Origin: Trinickia dabaoshanensis
Lineage (GTDB): Bacteria > Pseudomonadota > Gammaproteobacteria > Burkholderiales > Burkholderiaceae
DNA length: 64,000 bases
NCBI RefSeq assembly: GCF_002879885.1
Contig: NZ_PNYA01000022.1
Span: 62,001 to 126,000 of the forward strand
Reading direction: 5' to 3'
The translations under genes were made by a program, and so were the position numbers. Position 1 is the first letter of the stretch; each line of letters starts with the position of its first letter. The notes under the pieces are model-generated. The model had not been told where the DNA came from. It was given only the letters and a program-made list of their open reading frames with translations, and made no database searches. Of this stretch, positions 52,762-61,737 are shown one piece after another.

Positions 52762-54291
52762 ATGGCGGATTCTACTTCACTGGTTATCAGGCTGCATTCG
52801 GACGACGACGTCGGGATCGCTCGCGCGCCCATTGCCTCGGGCACCGCGCTGCCCGAGGCGGGGGACATCGTCACGCTCGGCGATATCCCGGCGGCGCACA
52901 AGGTCGCACTGCGCGCGATCAAGGCCGGCGATCCGGTTCGGCGTTATGGTCAGATCATCGGCTTCGCCACTGAGGCCATCGAGCCGGGCGCGCACGTCCA
53001 TACGCACAATGTCTCGATGGGCGACTTTGCGCGCGACTACGCATTCGGCCAGGACGTGAAGCCAATCGTGCCCGCCGAGCAAACGCGTACCTTCATGGGC
53101 TTTCGTCGGGCCGACGGCCGCGTCGCGACGCGCAACTACATCGGCGTGGTCAGCACCGTGAATTGCTCGGCGACCGTCACGAAACTCGTCGCGCAGCACT
53201 TCTCCGCCCCCGGCAAACTCGATGCGTACCCGAACGTCGACGGCATCGTGCCGATCACGCACAGCTTCGGGTGCTGCATCGATCATCACGGCGAAGGCGT
53301 CCAACAGTTGCGCCGCACGATCGGCGGCTATATCCGCCACCCGAATTTCGCGGCGGTGCTCGTCATCGGCCTGGGCTGCGAATCCAATCAGATGGGTGCG
53401 CTGTTCATCGCTGAAGGCGTCGAGCCCAGCGCGACGATGGTGCCGCTCGTGATCCAAGAACAAGGCGGGACACAAAAGACGGTGGACGCGGCCATCGCCG
53501 CGATCGAGAAGATGCTGCCGGCCGCGAACGCGGTAGCGCGCGAGCCCCTGCCGGTCTCGCATCTGAACATCGCGCTGCAATGCGGCGGCTCCGATGGCTA
53601 CTCGGGCATTACCGCCAACCCGGCCCTCGGCGCGGCAGTCGACTTGCTCGTGCGGCACGGCGGCACCGCGATCCTCAGCGAGACGCCCGAAATCTACGGT
53701 GCCGAGCATCTGCTCACGCGCCGTGCCATCACGCCCGAAGTGGGTCAGAAGATCGTCGAGCGCATTCATTGGTGGGAAACGTACGCGGAGCGGGAAAAAG
53801 GCAGCATCGACAACAACCCCACCCCGGGCAACAAGGCGGGCGGGCTCACGACGATCCTCGAGAAGTCGCTCGGCGCCGTGGCCAAGAGCGGGTCCGCGCC
53901 GTTGATGGACGTGTACCGCTATGCCGAGCCGATCGTGAAGAACGGCCTCGTGTTCATGGATGCGCCGGGCTACGACCCGATGGGTGCGACCGGGCAAATT
54001 GCAAGCGGTGCGAACCTCGTGCTGTTCACCACCGGCCGCGGCTCATGTTTCGGCGCAAAGCCAGCGCCCTCGATCAAGCTCGCGACCAACACGAAGATGT
54101 ACACGCGCATGGTCGACGACATGGATATCAACTGCGGCGACATCATGGACGGGCACTCGACGGTCGAGCAAAAGGGCCGCGAAATCTTCGAAATGATCAT
54201 CGACATCGCGTCCGGTGCGAAGAGCAAGAGCGAAGCCCTCGGCGTGGGCAACGAGGAGTTCGTGCCCTGGATGATCGGCGCGCAAATGTAA
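52762..54291 (+). CDS. garD: galactarate dehydratase
   Basis: A 509-residue UxaA/GarD-family enzyme that dehydrates meso-galactarate to 5-dehydro-4-deoxyglucarate, the same product as gudD. ATG 52762 has GGAGA at 52752-52756. The N-terminal SAF-like domain is at about 1-95 (LHSDDDVGIARAPIASGTAL), then the main domain with ITHSFGCCIDHHGEG, VIGLGCESNQMG, NIALQCGGSDGYSGITANPALG and GRGSCFGAKPAPSIKLATNT, with Cys/His residues for the Fe2+ site. Divergent from the GntR gene. Confidence 0.93.
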   Translation: MADSTSLVIRLHSDDDVGIARAPIASGTALPEAGDIVTLGDIPAAHKVALRAIKAGDPVRRYGQIIGFATEAIEPGAHVHTHNVSMGDFARDYAFGQDVKPIVPAEQTRTFMGFRRADGRVATRNYIGVVSTVNCSATVTKLVAQHFSAPGKLDAYPNVDGIVPITHSFGCCIDHHGEGVQQLRRTIGGYIRHPNFAAVLVIGLGCESNQMGALFIAEGVEPSATMVPLVIQEQGGTQKTVDAAIAAIEKMLPAANAVAREPLPVSHLNIALQCGGSDGYSGITANPALGAAVDLLVRHGGTAILSETPEIYGAEHLLTRRAITPEVGQKIVERIHWWETYAEREKGSIDNNPTPGNKAGGLTTILEKSLGAVAKSGSAPLMDVYRYAEPIVKNGLVFMDAPGYDPMGATGQIASGANLVLFTTGRGSCFGAKPAPSIKLATNTKMYTRMVDDMDINCGDIMDGHSTVEQKGREIFEMIIDIASGAKSKSEALGVGNEEFVPWMIGAQM

Positions 54292-54493
54292 GCGATCGAG
54301 GCGGGCAGCCGATGCGCGCAGCCGATACCTAGCGGTCGCGATCGTTGCATGGATCTTCCGCGTTCGGTTGCACATAATACAATTCGCGGCTACGGTATAC
54401 CGCCTAGAAGACATGGGGCGGGCAACGGGCGGACCCGCACCCAGCGCGCGAACTGGCGCCTGTCACGCCCGATTCCACTGGAAGGAGTGCCCG

Positions 54494-55132
54494 ATGACCG
54501 CCTCAGCCGCTGTTTTCGCCATTCTCGTCGCGTTGTGGTTAGGCGCGATGATCCCGGGCCCCAGCTTCGTGCTGGTCGCGCGCAACGCGATTGGTCTTTC
54601 TCGTAGTGATGGATTGGCGACTGCCGTCGGAATGGGAGTGGGAGGTATCTTTTTCGGCGGCATCGCGCTTGCCGGCCTCTATACGCTCTTGCAAGCTGTC
54701 GAATGGCTCTATATCGGGCTAAAACTCGCAGGCGGCGCGTATCTGATTTTTGTTGCTTCGAAGATATGGCGGGGAGCGGGCCGCCCGATCACGGTCGATG
54801 ACGGGCTCGCTACCGTGTCAGGCAGTGCGCGCAAATCGTTCTGGGTGGGCTTGAGCACTCAGCTAAGCAATCCCAAGACGGCTATCTGGTACGGTAGTAT
54901 CTTTGCCGCATTGCTTCCGCAGCATCCCCCGCTCTGGTGCTATTTCGTGCTGCCGCCGCTCGTGTTCGCGGTGGAATGCGGGTGGTACACGATCGTTGCA
55001 CTTTGCTTTTCGAGCAAAGGACCGCGCGAAGTGTATCTACGCGGAAAGAAATGGGTGGACAGGATTGCGGCCGGCGCCATTTCCGCGCTCGGAGTGCGTT
55101 TGATTCTCACCGCACCCAAGGCCGGGATCTGA
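54494..55132 (+). CDS. LysE/RhtB-family exporter
   Basis: A 212-residue inner-membrane exporter with about six helices. ATG 54494 follows a strong GAAGGAG (54481-54487). Marks: AMIPGPSFVLVARNAIGLSRSDGLATAVGMGVGG and FWVGLSTQLSNPKTAIWYGSIFAALLP (the NPK motif). Substrate may be an amino acid or its lactone. A palindrome (54393-54402, CGGTATACCG) lies about 90 bases upstream, and a 26-bp perfect palindrome just after the gene. Confidence 0.87.
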   Translation: MTASAAVFAILVALWLGAMIPGPSFVLVARNAIGLSRSDGLATAVGMGVGGIFFGGIALAGLYTLLQAVEWLYIGLKLAGGAYLIFVASKIWRGAGRPITVDDGLATVSGSARKSFWVGLSTQLSNPKTAIWYGSIFAALLPQHPPLWCYFVLPPLVFAVECGWYTIVALCFSSKGPREVYLRGKKWVDRIAAGAISALGVRLILTAPKAGI

Positions 55133-55158
55133 CGCCGCCTCGTGATGATGTGCCCTCC

Positions 55159-55184
55159 CGGTTTGCGTCGATCGACGCAAACCG
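55159..55184. repeat. 26-bp perfect palindrome after the LysE/RhtB gene
   Basis: Thirteen bases (CGGTTTGCGTCGA) are followed at once by their exact reverse complement. It lies 26 bases past the exporter stop and 48 bases before the secreted-protein gene. As RNA it would form a long hairpin with almost no loop; as DNA it is an operator-like site. No T tract. Confidence 0.75.
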
Positions 55185-55232
55185 AGGTAAATAGACATCG
55201 CTTTAGACCACATAAAACGACAAAGGGGAAAA

Positions 55233-56018
55233 ATGCGCCGAGTAAAGCTTTGGCTAACTTTCGCATGCCTGTATCTCGGTTTCGTGCACATCGCATTCGC
55301 AGGTCCGCTTGACGACTACATGCGGGCAAGCCAGCAATTCGATGAATGGACGCAAGCGACGGGCTCGATGCCACGCCTGACAGATGAGCGTGGTGCTGCG
55401 CTACTGAAGACGCTTTCCGATACTCACCGATTCTTAGACGACGTCACGTTCGACGATGCACAACTCCCGCTATTGATGGACGTCTGCGGAAAAGCGAATC
55501 GAAACGTCATGAGCTATGTGCTGTTCGGCCTACGCGATCATGTCGATAAAAGCATGCCGATCGCGACCGTGCAGCAAGCTGTACTCACGCTCGTGCAGCG
55601 CAATCAGGTGACTTATCAGGACGAATTGTCGGAACTTCAACCGTTCGAGGTTCGCTGCCTGGCCCGGCAAACGCCATTGATGGCACGGTTCATGGACAAA
55701 CTCAAACCCGAGGAACTTACCAGCATACGGCGCAAAGGGATTGAGCAAACCCGGCAAGGACTCGATAACGTTGTCTTGGGCACTTTGAGATTAGCAACCG
55801 ACGAGTCGCTCAGCATGCGCTACCGGAGCAGCATGCTGAAAGCGCTCGCCGACAGCGCTTCAGAACTGATACCCATGCTAACGCTCGATGAACGAGCGAA
55901 GCTGAGGACAGCGGCGAATGGCACGCTCGACAGTGCACCGGACGGTCTTAAAATCTACATCACGTCAATCGCGCAAAATCTAACGCTACCCACATGTGAT
56001 GGATTGTGCCGGTACTGA
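55233..56018 (+). CDS. secreted protein of unknown function
   Basis: A 261-residue protein from ATG 55233 with a good ribosome site (AAAGGGGAAAA). Residues 1-23 are a Sec signal (LTFACLYLGFVHIAFA). The mature part is mostly alpha-helical, with Cys residues in MDVCGKAN, VRCLARQ and the end LPTCDGLCRY, which may form disulfides. No family recognised. It stands alone, convergent with the lactonase gene; its G+C is a little below average. Confidence 0.65.
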   Translation: MRRVKLWLTFACLYLGFVHIAFAGPLDDYMRASQQFDEWTQATGSMPRLTDERGAALLKTLSDTHRFLDDVTFDDAQLPLLMDVCGKANRNVMSYVLFGLRDHVDKSMPIATVQQAVLTLVQRNQVTYQDELSELQPFEVRCLARQTPLMARFMDKLKPEELTSIRRKGIEQTRQGLDNVVLGTLRLATDESLSMRYRSSMLKALADSASELIPMLTLDERAKLRTAANGTLDSAPDGLKIYITSIAQNLTLPTCDGLCRY

Positions 56019-56129
56019 GGACGCGGGATGCCCTACGGTTGGCGAGGCGGTGCTGTTGCGAGCGCGTCTCGCATGAACATCCTCGAACAGCACCGGTGAA
56101 GATCACACGCCAACAACGTCTATCCGGTG

Positions 56130-57227
56130 CTAGTCGTTGGTCCCATCGAAATCGACGACTTCGATCCAGTTCGCCCCCTTGCCCACGGGATACTTGCCGA
56201 TCGCCTCCAACGCGCCCGTCCTCGAATCGATGCGGTAGGCGCTCAAAGTCGGCGAGAGTTGTCCCACGGCGAACAAGAACTTCCCGGAAGGCGCGATGTT
56301 GAAGCCACGAGGCTGCTTTTCCGTGACATACGTGTGCACTCTCACGAGTTTCCCCGTGACTGCGTTCACTCGGTAGACGCCCAACGTGCTCGACGTGCGC
56401 TCGGACGTATAGAGGAAACGACCATCGGGAGTGAGGTGCAAGTCGGCGCCCCACGGCTTCTCGCCCGCGAAATCGGGCGGCAGGATCGAAATCGTTTGGA
56501 CCGGTTTCACCGTGTCGCCTGACGCATCGAACGCCAGCACGTGCAGCTTGCCGTCCAACTCGTCGATCAGATAAACGAAACGCCCGTCCGACGAAAACAC
56601 GAAATGACGCGGGCCGGAACCCTTCGGCAGCGAATAGGCGGGCGTGGCATCTTCGGTCAGTTCGCCGTTGTTGCCGTCGAACTTGAGCCGCAACCATGCG
56701 TCCGCACCGAGGACAGAAGCGAACGCATACCGGTTATCCGCCGATGTGCGGATGGCGTGCGCCATCGGCCCCGTCTTCACGGTCTGCAGGACATTGCCGG
56801 CCGCGCCGTTGCCCCCGATCCGATTGACGGCCAGCAGATTGCCTCCATACGAAGCGGACAGTAGATAACGCCCCGTCGCATCGACCGAGATATAGGCCAT
56901 GCTCTGCGCGAGCGGCGCGCGACCGAGCTCCACCAGCCTGCCGTCGAGCGGGTTGATCGCGAAGGTCACCACACTGTAGGGCTCCGAACGCAGCGCCGCG
57001 TAGAGCTTGTGATGGTCGGGCGAAAGCGCCATCGGCATGACCGTACCGCCCACCGGCACCGTTTCGACGCTGGCTAGCGCGCCGCTTCGGGCATCGGCAC
57101 GAAACACCGAGATATCTCGGCTGTCGGCATTGGACACGTAGACGTACGTGGCTGCGTGCACCGCGAGCGATGCCGTCAAGCCGAGCGCAGCGCCGATGAG
57201 CGTTCGCGAAATCCCCTGCATTTTCAT
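56130..57227 (-). CDS. periplasmic lactonase-family beta-propeller
   Basis: A 365-residue protein with a Sec signal (1-25, ending VHA) and the seven-bladed 6-phosphogluconolactonase-like (Pgl/YbhE) fold: TYVYVSNADSRDISVF, PMALSPDHHKLYAAL, YISVDATGRYLLSASYGGN, PRHFVFSSDGRFVYLIDELDG, HLTPDGRFLYTSERTSSTLGVYRVN and PRGFNIAPSGKFLFAVGQ, repeating about every 45-50 residues. The signal makes it periplasmic, so its substrate is more likely an outside sugar lactone than 6-phosphogluconolactone. It follows the chemoreceptor by 45 bases. Near the gar/gud genes, an aldarate lactone is possible (inference). Confidence 0.83.
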   Translation of the reverse strand: MKMQGISRTLIGAALGLTASLAVHAATYVYVSNADSRDISVFRADARSGALASVETVPVGGTVMPMALSPDHHKLYAALRSEPYSVVTFAINPLDGRLVELGRAPLAQSMAYISVDATGRYLLSASYGGNLLAVNRIGGNGAAGNVLQTVKTGPMAHAIRTSADNRYAFASVLGADAWLRLKFDGNNGELTEDATPAYSLPKGSGPRHFVFSSDGRFVYLIDELDGKLHVLAFDASGDTVKPVQTISILPPDFAGEKPWGADLHLTPDGRFLYTSERTSSTLGVYRVNAVTGKLVRVHTYVTEKQPRGFNIAPSGKFLFAVGQLSPTLSAYRIDSRTGALEAIGKYPVGKGANWIEVVDFDGTND

Positions 57228-57271
57228 GGCTTCCTTTCTTGTCTCGTTGTCGTTGTAGATTGTCCGGCCGT

Positions 57272-58849
57272 TTAACCCAGACCACCGGTATTCGCCGTTG
57301 GGCCAACGCGAAATACGGATACGGCGTCCATCATCGATTGCGCCTGATGCTCGAGCGCGCTTGCCGCCGCGGCTGCCTGTTCCACCAGCGCAGCGTTTTG
57401 CTGCGTGACCTCGTCCATCTGGCCGACGGCAATACCGACCTGCTCGATCCCGGTGCTTTGTTCGACGGTGGCGGTGGTGATCTCAGCCATGATCGCGGCG
57501 ACGTTGCGTACCGCATCGACGATTTCGCCCATCGCCTCGCCCGCTTGGGCGACGAACGCATTGCCATTGAGCACGTCGTCGATCGAGCTTCCAATCAACG
57601 CTTTGATTTCGCGCGCGGCGTTCGCGCTGCGCTGGGCTAGCGTGCGAACCTCCCCGGCGACCACGGCGAAGCCACGGCCTTGCTCGCCGGCCCGCGCCGA
57701 TTCCACCGCCGCATTGAGCGCGAGAATGTTGGTCTGAAACGCGATGCTGTCGATCATGCCCGTGATATCCGCAATCTTGCGAGAGCTCACGGTGATCTCT
57801 TTCATCGTCTGCACCGCGCGCTCCACGACCTCGCCGCCGAGCCGGGCGCGTTCGGCCGCATCCGCTACGAGCGCACCCGCTTGCGAGGCGTTCTCGGCGT
57901 TTTTCTTCACCGTCGAAGTCAGTTGCTCCATGCTGGCGGCCGTTTCTTCGAGCGAGGCCGATTGCTCTTCCGTGCGGCTCGAGAGATCGAGATTGCCCGC
58001 CGCGATCTCGCGTGCCGCTACATGGATGGCATCGCAGCTGTCGCGTACACCGGCTACCGTCCGCGAGAGGCCCGCCTGCATGCGGCGCATCGCGCCAAAC
58101 AGCAGCCCAATTTCGTTTCGCCCCGCCTGCGGGACCTCCACCGTGAGATCGTTCGCCGCGATCCGATCGAGCACGGCGCAAGCGTCGGCTAGCGGCCGAG
58201 ACACGATGCGTCGCAAGGCGAAATGCGTACCGACGATCAGGCAGAGGGCCAGCGCGACCCCAAGGCCCACCAGGCTAGCCACCCACCGATATCGCACGTT
58301 GCCCTGCGCAAGCGTGGCTTCGGAAAGCTGATTCGCGAGTTGCTGAAACCTCTCAACGTTGGCCGAGTAGCCGATACCCGCGGCGGTGATGTCCCGGTCG
58401 TTGATCGAAACGTACGCGCTCACGTCGCCACTACGCAACGCATCGGTCGCGCGTGCAAGCGCGGTAGCAAGATTCGTCGATGATTCGATGAGCTGACGTT
58501 TTAGATCTTCGTCCATGCCTTCGAAGCCCGGCATGTTCCGCATCGCCTCGGTGTCGCGCGCGGCGAGGTCGAACGTCTTGGCAGCGCTTCGCAACGCCGA
58601 ATCACGCGTAGCCGTATCGTTGCGCTCCTTCAGCGCACTGTAGGCGCGCACGAGCGCCGACCGCGTGCGCGTGGTCTCCTTGTAGCCATCGTTGACGAGA
58701 ATGGTTTCGCGCGCGATTTCATGCAGACGCTGGCCGTTGGCATTGGCTTTCGCCAGCGAGATTACGCCCGTCACCCCGCCGATCACGATCATCCCGCCAA
58801 AAAGGACCAGTACCGCTAGCAGGCTGGCCCGCACCGTCATGTTGCGCAT
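57272..58849 (-). CDS. methyl-accepting chemotaxis protein
   Basis: A 525-residue Tar-like receptor. The start MRNMTVRASLLAVLVLFGGMIVIGGVTGVISL gives the first membrane helix; the sensor domain (about 35-190) is a four-helix bundle with ETTRTRSALVRAYSAL, as in Tar/Tsr. The second helix (VASLVGLGVALALCLIVG) is followed by HAMP and the signalling hairpin with SSRTEEQSASLEETAASMEQL and the tip IDSIAFQTNILALNAAVESARAGEQGRGFAVVAGEVR. No C-terminal pentapeptide for CheR. Signal unknown. Confidence 0.93.
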   Translation of the reverse strand: MRNMTVRASLLAVLVLFGGMIVIGGVTGVISLAKANANGQRLHEIARETILVNDGYKETTRTRSALVRAYSALKERNDTATRDSALRSAAKTFDLAARDTEAMRNMPGFEGMDEDLKRQLIESSTNLATALARATDALRSGDVSAYVSINDRDITAAGIGYSANVERFQQLANQLSEATLAQGNVRYRWVASLVGLGVALALCLIVGTHFALRRIVSRPLADACAVLDRIAANDLTVEVPQAGRNEIGLLFGAMRRMQAGLSRTVAGVRDSCDAIHVAAREIAAGNLDLSSRTEEQSASLEETAASMEQLTSTVKKNAENASQAGALVADAAERARLGGEVVERAVQTMKEITVSSRKIADITGMIDSIAFQTNILALNAAVESARAGEQGRGFAVVAGEVRTLAQRSANAAREIKALIGSSIDDVLNGNAFVAQAGEAMGEIVDAVRNVAAIMAEITTATVEQSTGIEQVGIAVGQMDEVTQQNAALVEQAAAAASALEHQAQSMMDAVSVFRVGPTANTGGLG

Positions 58850-58897
58850 CGCTTTCGATCCCGAGTCTCTTATTGACGTATGAGGTTTTGCGTCATG

Positions 58898-58908
58898 TTG
58901 TCTAACAA
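58898..58908. promoter_or_regulatory. FadR-type GntR site TTGTCTAACAA upstream of MFS gene
   Basis: An exact match to TNGTNNNACNA, about 190 bases before the MFS start at 59098. A second, weaker ATGTCATACAA lies at 59040-59050. Confidence 0.45.
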
Positions 58909-59097
58909 TGCAGCGCTATCGTCTGTCGATCGACTCAGTCGAGAAATCCACGTTTACCCTTTAATCAGGCTATAAACCGTCGATTCCCGTTGCCTCCGCT
59001 CCGACCCGCAGCTAGGATCGCATCTTACAAGTAATACACATGTCATACAACATTAGGCGTCGTGATATCGACGTTCGCACAAGCAAGGTCCGTCAAC

Positions 59098-60444
59098 ATG
59101 TCTTTGAGTCGCACAGCCGCCCCAGCCGAAGTCGCACGACGCAGCAAGGTGCGTTACCTGATCCTCGCCTTGATCTTCGCGATCACCACGCTCAATTACG
59201 CGGATCGCGCGACGCTCTCCGTTACGGGTTCCGCGATACGCGCGCAGTTCGGGTTGGACGCCATCCACATGGGCTATATCTTTTCGGCGTTCAGTTGGGC
59301 TTATGTCCTCTCGCAGGTACCGGCCGGCTGGATACTCGATCGCTTCGGCGCGCGCCGCGTCTATGCGGCCAGCATCGTCCTATGGTCCGGCTTCACGTTG
59401 CTGCAAAGCTCGATCGGCGCGCTAGGGAGCGCCGGTGCAGCCATCGCGGCGCTCTTCGCGTTGCGCTTCTTGATGGGCGCGGCCGAAGCCCCCGCCTTTC
59501 CGGCCAACGCGAAGGTGGTGGCCATGTGGTTTCCGGCCCGTGAACGCGGCACGGCGTCGGCCCTATTCAATTCGGCACAGTACTTCGCGGCTGTCATCTT
59601 CACGCCGCTGATGGCGTGGTTCACGCATGCCTATGGATGGCATGAGGTGTATGTCGTGATGGGTGCGCTCGGCCTTGTGCTTGCGTGCGTTTGGCTGAAA
59701 ACGATGAAGACGCCGGCCGATCATCCGCGCGTGAATCGCGAAGAGCTAGCGCACATCGTGGAAGGTGGTGGGCTCGCGAACGGCCATCGACGGGGGACAC
59801 CGGCCGAGCGCAAAGGCGCGAGTTGGAGCATCGTGCGTCAGTTGCTTCGTAACCGGATGCTGCTCGGCGTTTATCTCGCGCAGTACTGCATCAATGTGCT
59901 CACCTATTTCTTCCTCACTTGGTTTCCGATCTACCTCGTGCAAGCTCGGCATATGACCATCCTGAAGGCCGGCCTCGTCGCATCGCTCCCGGCGATCTGC
60001 GGCTTTCTCGGCGGCGTACTGGGCGGCGTGGCATCGGATGGGCTGATACGTGCCGGCCGTTCGTTGACGGTCGCGCGCAAGGTACCGATCGTCGGCGGCA
60101 TGGTGCTCTCGTCATGCATCATCGGCTGCAATTACGTGACCAGCGATTGGATCGTGGTCGCGCTCATGTCGCTGGCGTTTTTTGGCAAGGGATTGGGCGC
60201 GCTCGGCTGGGCTGTCATCGCCGATACCGCACCGAAGGAAGCGATCGGTCTATCGGGATCGATCTTCAATATGTTCGGAAACGTCGCGGGCATCGTCACC
60301 CCGATCGTGATTGGCTATCTCGTCGCGACACAGCATTCCTTCAACGGTGCCCTCGCCTTCGTGGGTATCAACGCGATCGTCACTGTCTTCAGCTATCTCG
60401 TCATCGTGAAGGACATCAAGCGCGTGGAGCTGGCGCCGGTGTAG
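59098..60444 (+). CDS. MFS transporter, GudP/GarP family
   Basis: A 448-residue anion:cation symporter paralogue of gudP (20376). ATG 59098 has AAGG upstream; the frame is open to 59062. Marks: TLNYADRATLSVTGSAIRAQFGLDAIHMGYIFSAFSWAYVLSQVPAGWILDRFGARR and GAAEAPAFPANAKVVAMWFPARERG, then GCNYVTSDWIVVALMSLAFFGKGLGALGWAVIADTAPKE, all as in GudP/GarP. The likely substrate is galactarate or glucarate, as garD is 5 kb away and a FadR-type site is upstream. Confidence 0.85.
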   Translation: MSLSRTAAPAEVARRSKVRYLILALIFAITTLNYADRATLSVTGSAIRAQFGLDAIHMGYIFSAFSWAYVLSQVPAGWILDRFGARRVYAASIVLWSGFTLLQSSIGALGSAGAAIAALFALRFLMGAAEAPAFPANAKVVAMWFPARERGTASALFNSAQYFAAVIFTPLMAWFTHAYGWHEVYVVMGALGLVLACVWLKTMKTPADHPRVNREELAHIVEGGGLANGHRRGTPAERKGASWSIVRQLLRNRMLLGVYLAQYCINVLTYFFLTWFPIYLVQARHMTILKAGLVASLPAICGFLGGVLGGVASDGLIRAGRSLTVARKVPIVGGMVLSSCIIGCNYVTSDWIVVALMSLAFFGKGLGALGWAVIADTAPKEAIGLSGSIFNMFGNVAGIVTPIVIGYLVATQHSFNGALAFVGINAIVTVFSYLVIVKDIKRVELAPV

Positions 60445-60660
60445 GCGGTTCGGTGGCCATGCGGCGGCCCGTTGGCGGGCCCCCGGAGGTGGCTTACGCC
60501 ATCGTCTTCGCCTTTTCATCATCATTGATCCGTTTGGCGATATCCAAGTGCCGTTGAGTGCTTCGCCTGGCCGCACTGACCTTCGCATTGTCGACCAACA
60601 CGGCAACTGTTAAGCGCAAGATCTTCGAACGTTTAACTATCCTTATTATTGAGGCTGCCC
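60445..60660 (+). promoter_or_regulatory. PIP/hrpII box and -10 upstream of effector candidate 2
   Basis: TTCGC (60563-60567), 15 bases, TTCGC (60583-60587): an exact PIP box (TTCG-N16-TTCG). CAAGAT (60617-60622) fits YANNNT, 29 bases past the box. Transcription would begin near 60629, leaving a 32-base leader with GAGG before the ATG. Confidence 0.7.
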
Positions 60661-61683
60661 ATGTTTAAGCTTCAACGACCAAGTTCTCCTCATGCGTCGC
60701 CTATGGAAAACACAGCGTCGGCAAGCGAACCAGCGCCCAATAGATCGCCTTCCATCGCTACCTCCCCTAAAGGCCGCAACCCGGCATTCCAGGATCTGAC
60801 GGCACGCCGACCTCCTCCGCTCGAGCCCAGCGTGACAAACGTTAATGCACAACGGGAAGACAACGTGAGCGCGGGAAAGCAATCGGCAAAAGCGAGGCTC
60901 GCCAAGATTCCACTGCCCGTGGCCCGCAAAACGCCGACCGCTACTGCCGAAGATGCCGGCCCGGTAAGACGGCCCACGCTCGACGATTTACCGACCGAGT
61001 TGATACAAGCAATGAATCTTGACCCGCATCAAATGCAGTTCGTGAGCCGCCGGTACGCAAGGGTCTTTCATGGCGAGGCAGCGGCCTTGTCGCTGACCAG
61101 TCATCCTCCACACGTACACAGCCTAGATGCGGTAGGCGACGCCGTGAATCAACTGGAACGTGTCGTTCCCGAGCATTTGCGCCACGATCCACTTGCCGTT
61201 CTTTGCACCCAGCTCGACGCAGTTCCTCAACACGAACGTATGCAGAGCTTCGATCTTTTAGTCGCAGCGACCCGGAAATGTGCCTTTAAGTTCGAACCTC
61301 TTACAGAACTGTTCAGGCAAACCAACGACTGGAATTCGCCACTTCGCGAGGTTTGCCAAGCTCACCTGGCAGACGTTGAGGGTGCCGACGAAGCACGGGT
61401 TGCGGCAACCGCAAACGACGTGTTTGGCCATGCCCAGATCCCGCAGTTTCTTGAACGCATGGATGGCTTCACGGACACTCAGAAATCGGCTGCGCTCGGT
61501 GCTTTGGCGAAACAGTTGTTCAGTCTTCACTTTCTCGGAGCGCATGATTTTGCGAGGATCTGCGAGAGCTTCCATCAGCAGCCATGGCCGCCGGCCGCTG
61601 CCTCGGGCTTGCTACGCCGGATAGGTTGGATATCCGACCCCGCGCGGGAAAGCCTTACAGCACGACAATCAACGCGCCCTTGA
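60661..61683 (+). CDS. candidate type III effector 2 with F-box-like motif
   Basis: A 340-residue protein from ATG 60661. Residues 1-110 are Ser/Pro/Ala-rich and unstructured, without a Sec signal, as in type III effectors. Residues about 110-145 (PTLDDLPTELIQAMNLDPHQMQFVSRRYARVF) match an F-box pattern (LP.ELi....L....Q...S.....F), as in GALA effectors of Ralstonia, which join plant SCF ubiquitin ligases. The rest is alpha-helical with recurring HERMQSFDLLVAA / DTQKSAALGALAK units. A perfect PIP box is upstream. No leucine-rich repeats are seen. Function is inferred. Confidence 0.65.
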   Translation: MFKLQRPSSPHASPMENTASASEPAPNRSPSIATSPKGRNPAFQDLTARRPPPLEPSVTNVNAQREDNVSAGKQSAKARLAKIPLPVARKTPTATAEDAGPVRRPTLDDLPTELIQAMNLDPHQMQFVSRRYARVFHGEAAALSLTSHPPHVHSLDAVGDAVNQLERVVPEHLRHDPLAVLCTQLDAVPQHERMQSFDLLVAATRKCAFKFEPLTELFRQTNDWNSPLREVCQAHLADVEGADEARVAATANDVFGHAQIPQFLERMDGFTDTQKSAALGALAKQLFSLHFLGAHDFARICESFHQQPWPPAAASGLLRRIGWISDPARESLTARQSTRP

Positions 61684-61737
61684 GTCGGCGGTGGTGTAGG
61701 CGGGGCTGTGGCTTATTGGCGGGCCGTCGAACGGTGT

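Noticed and set aside
55233-56018. Third type III effector candidate
   Set aside because: It has a clear Sec signal peptide and no PIP box upstream.
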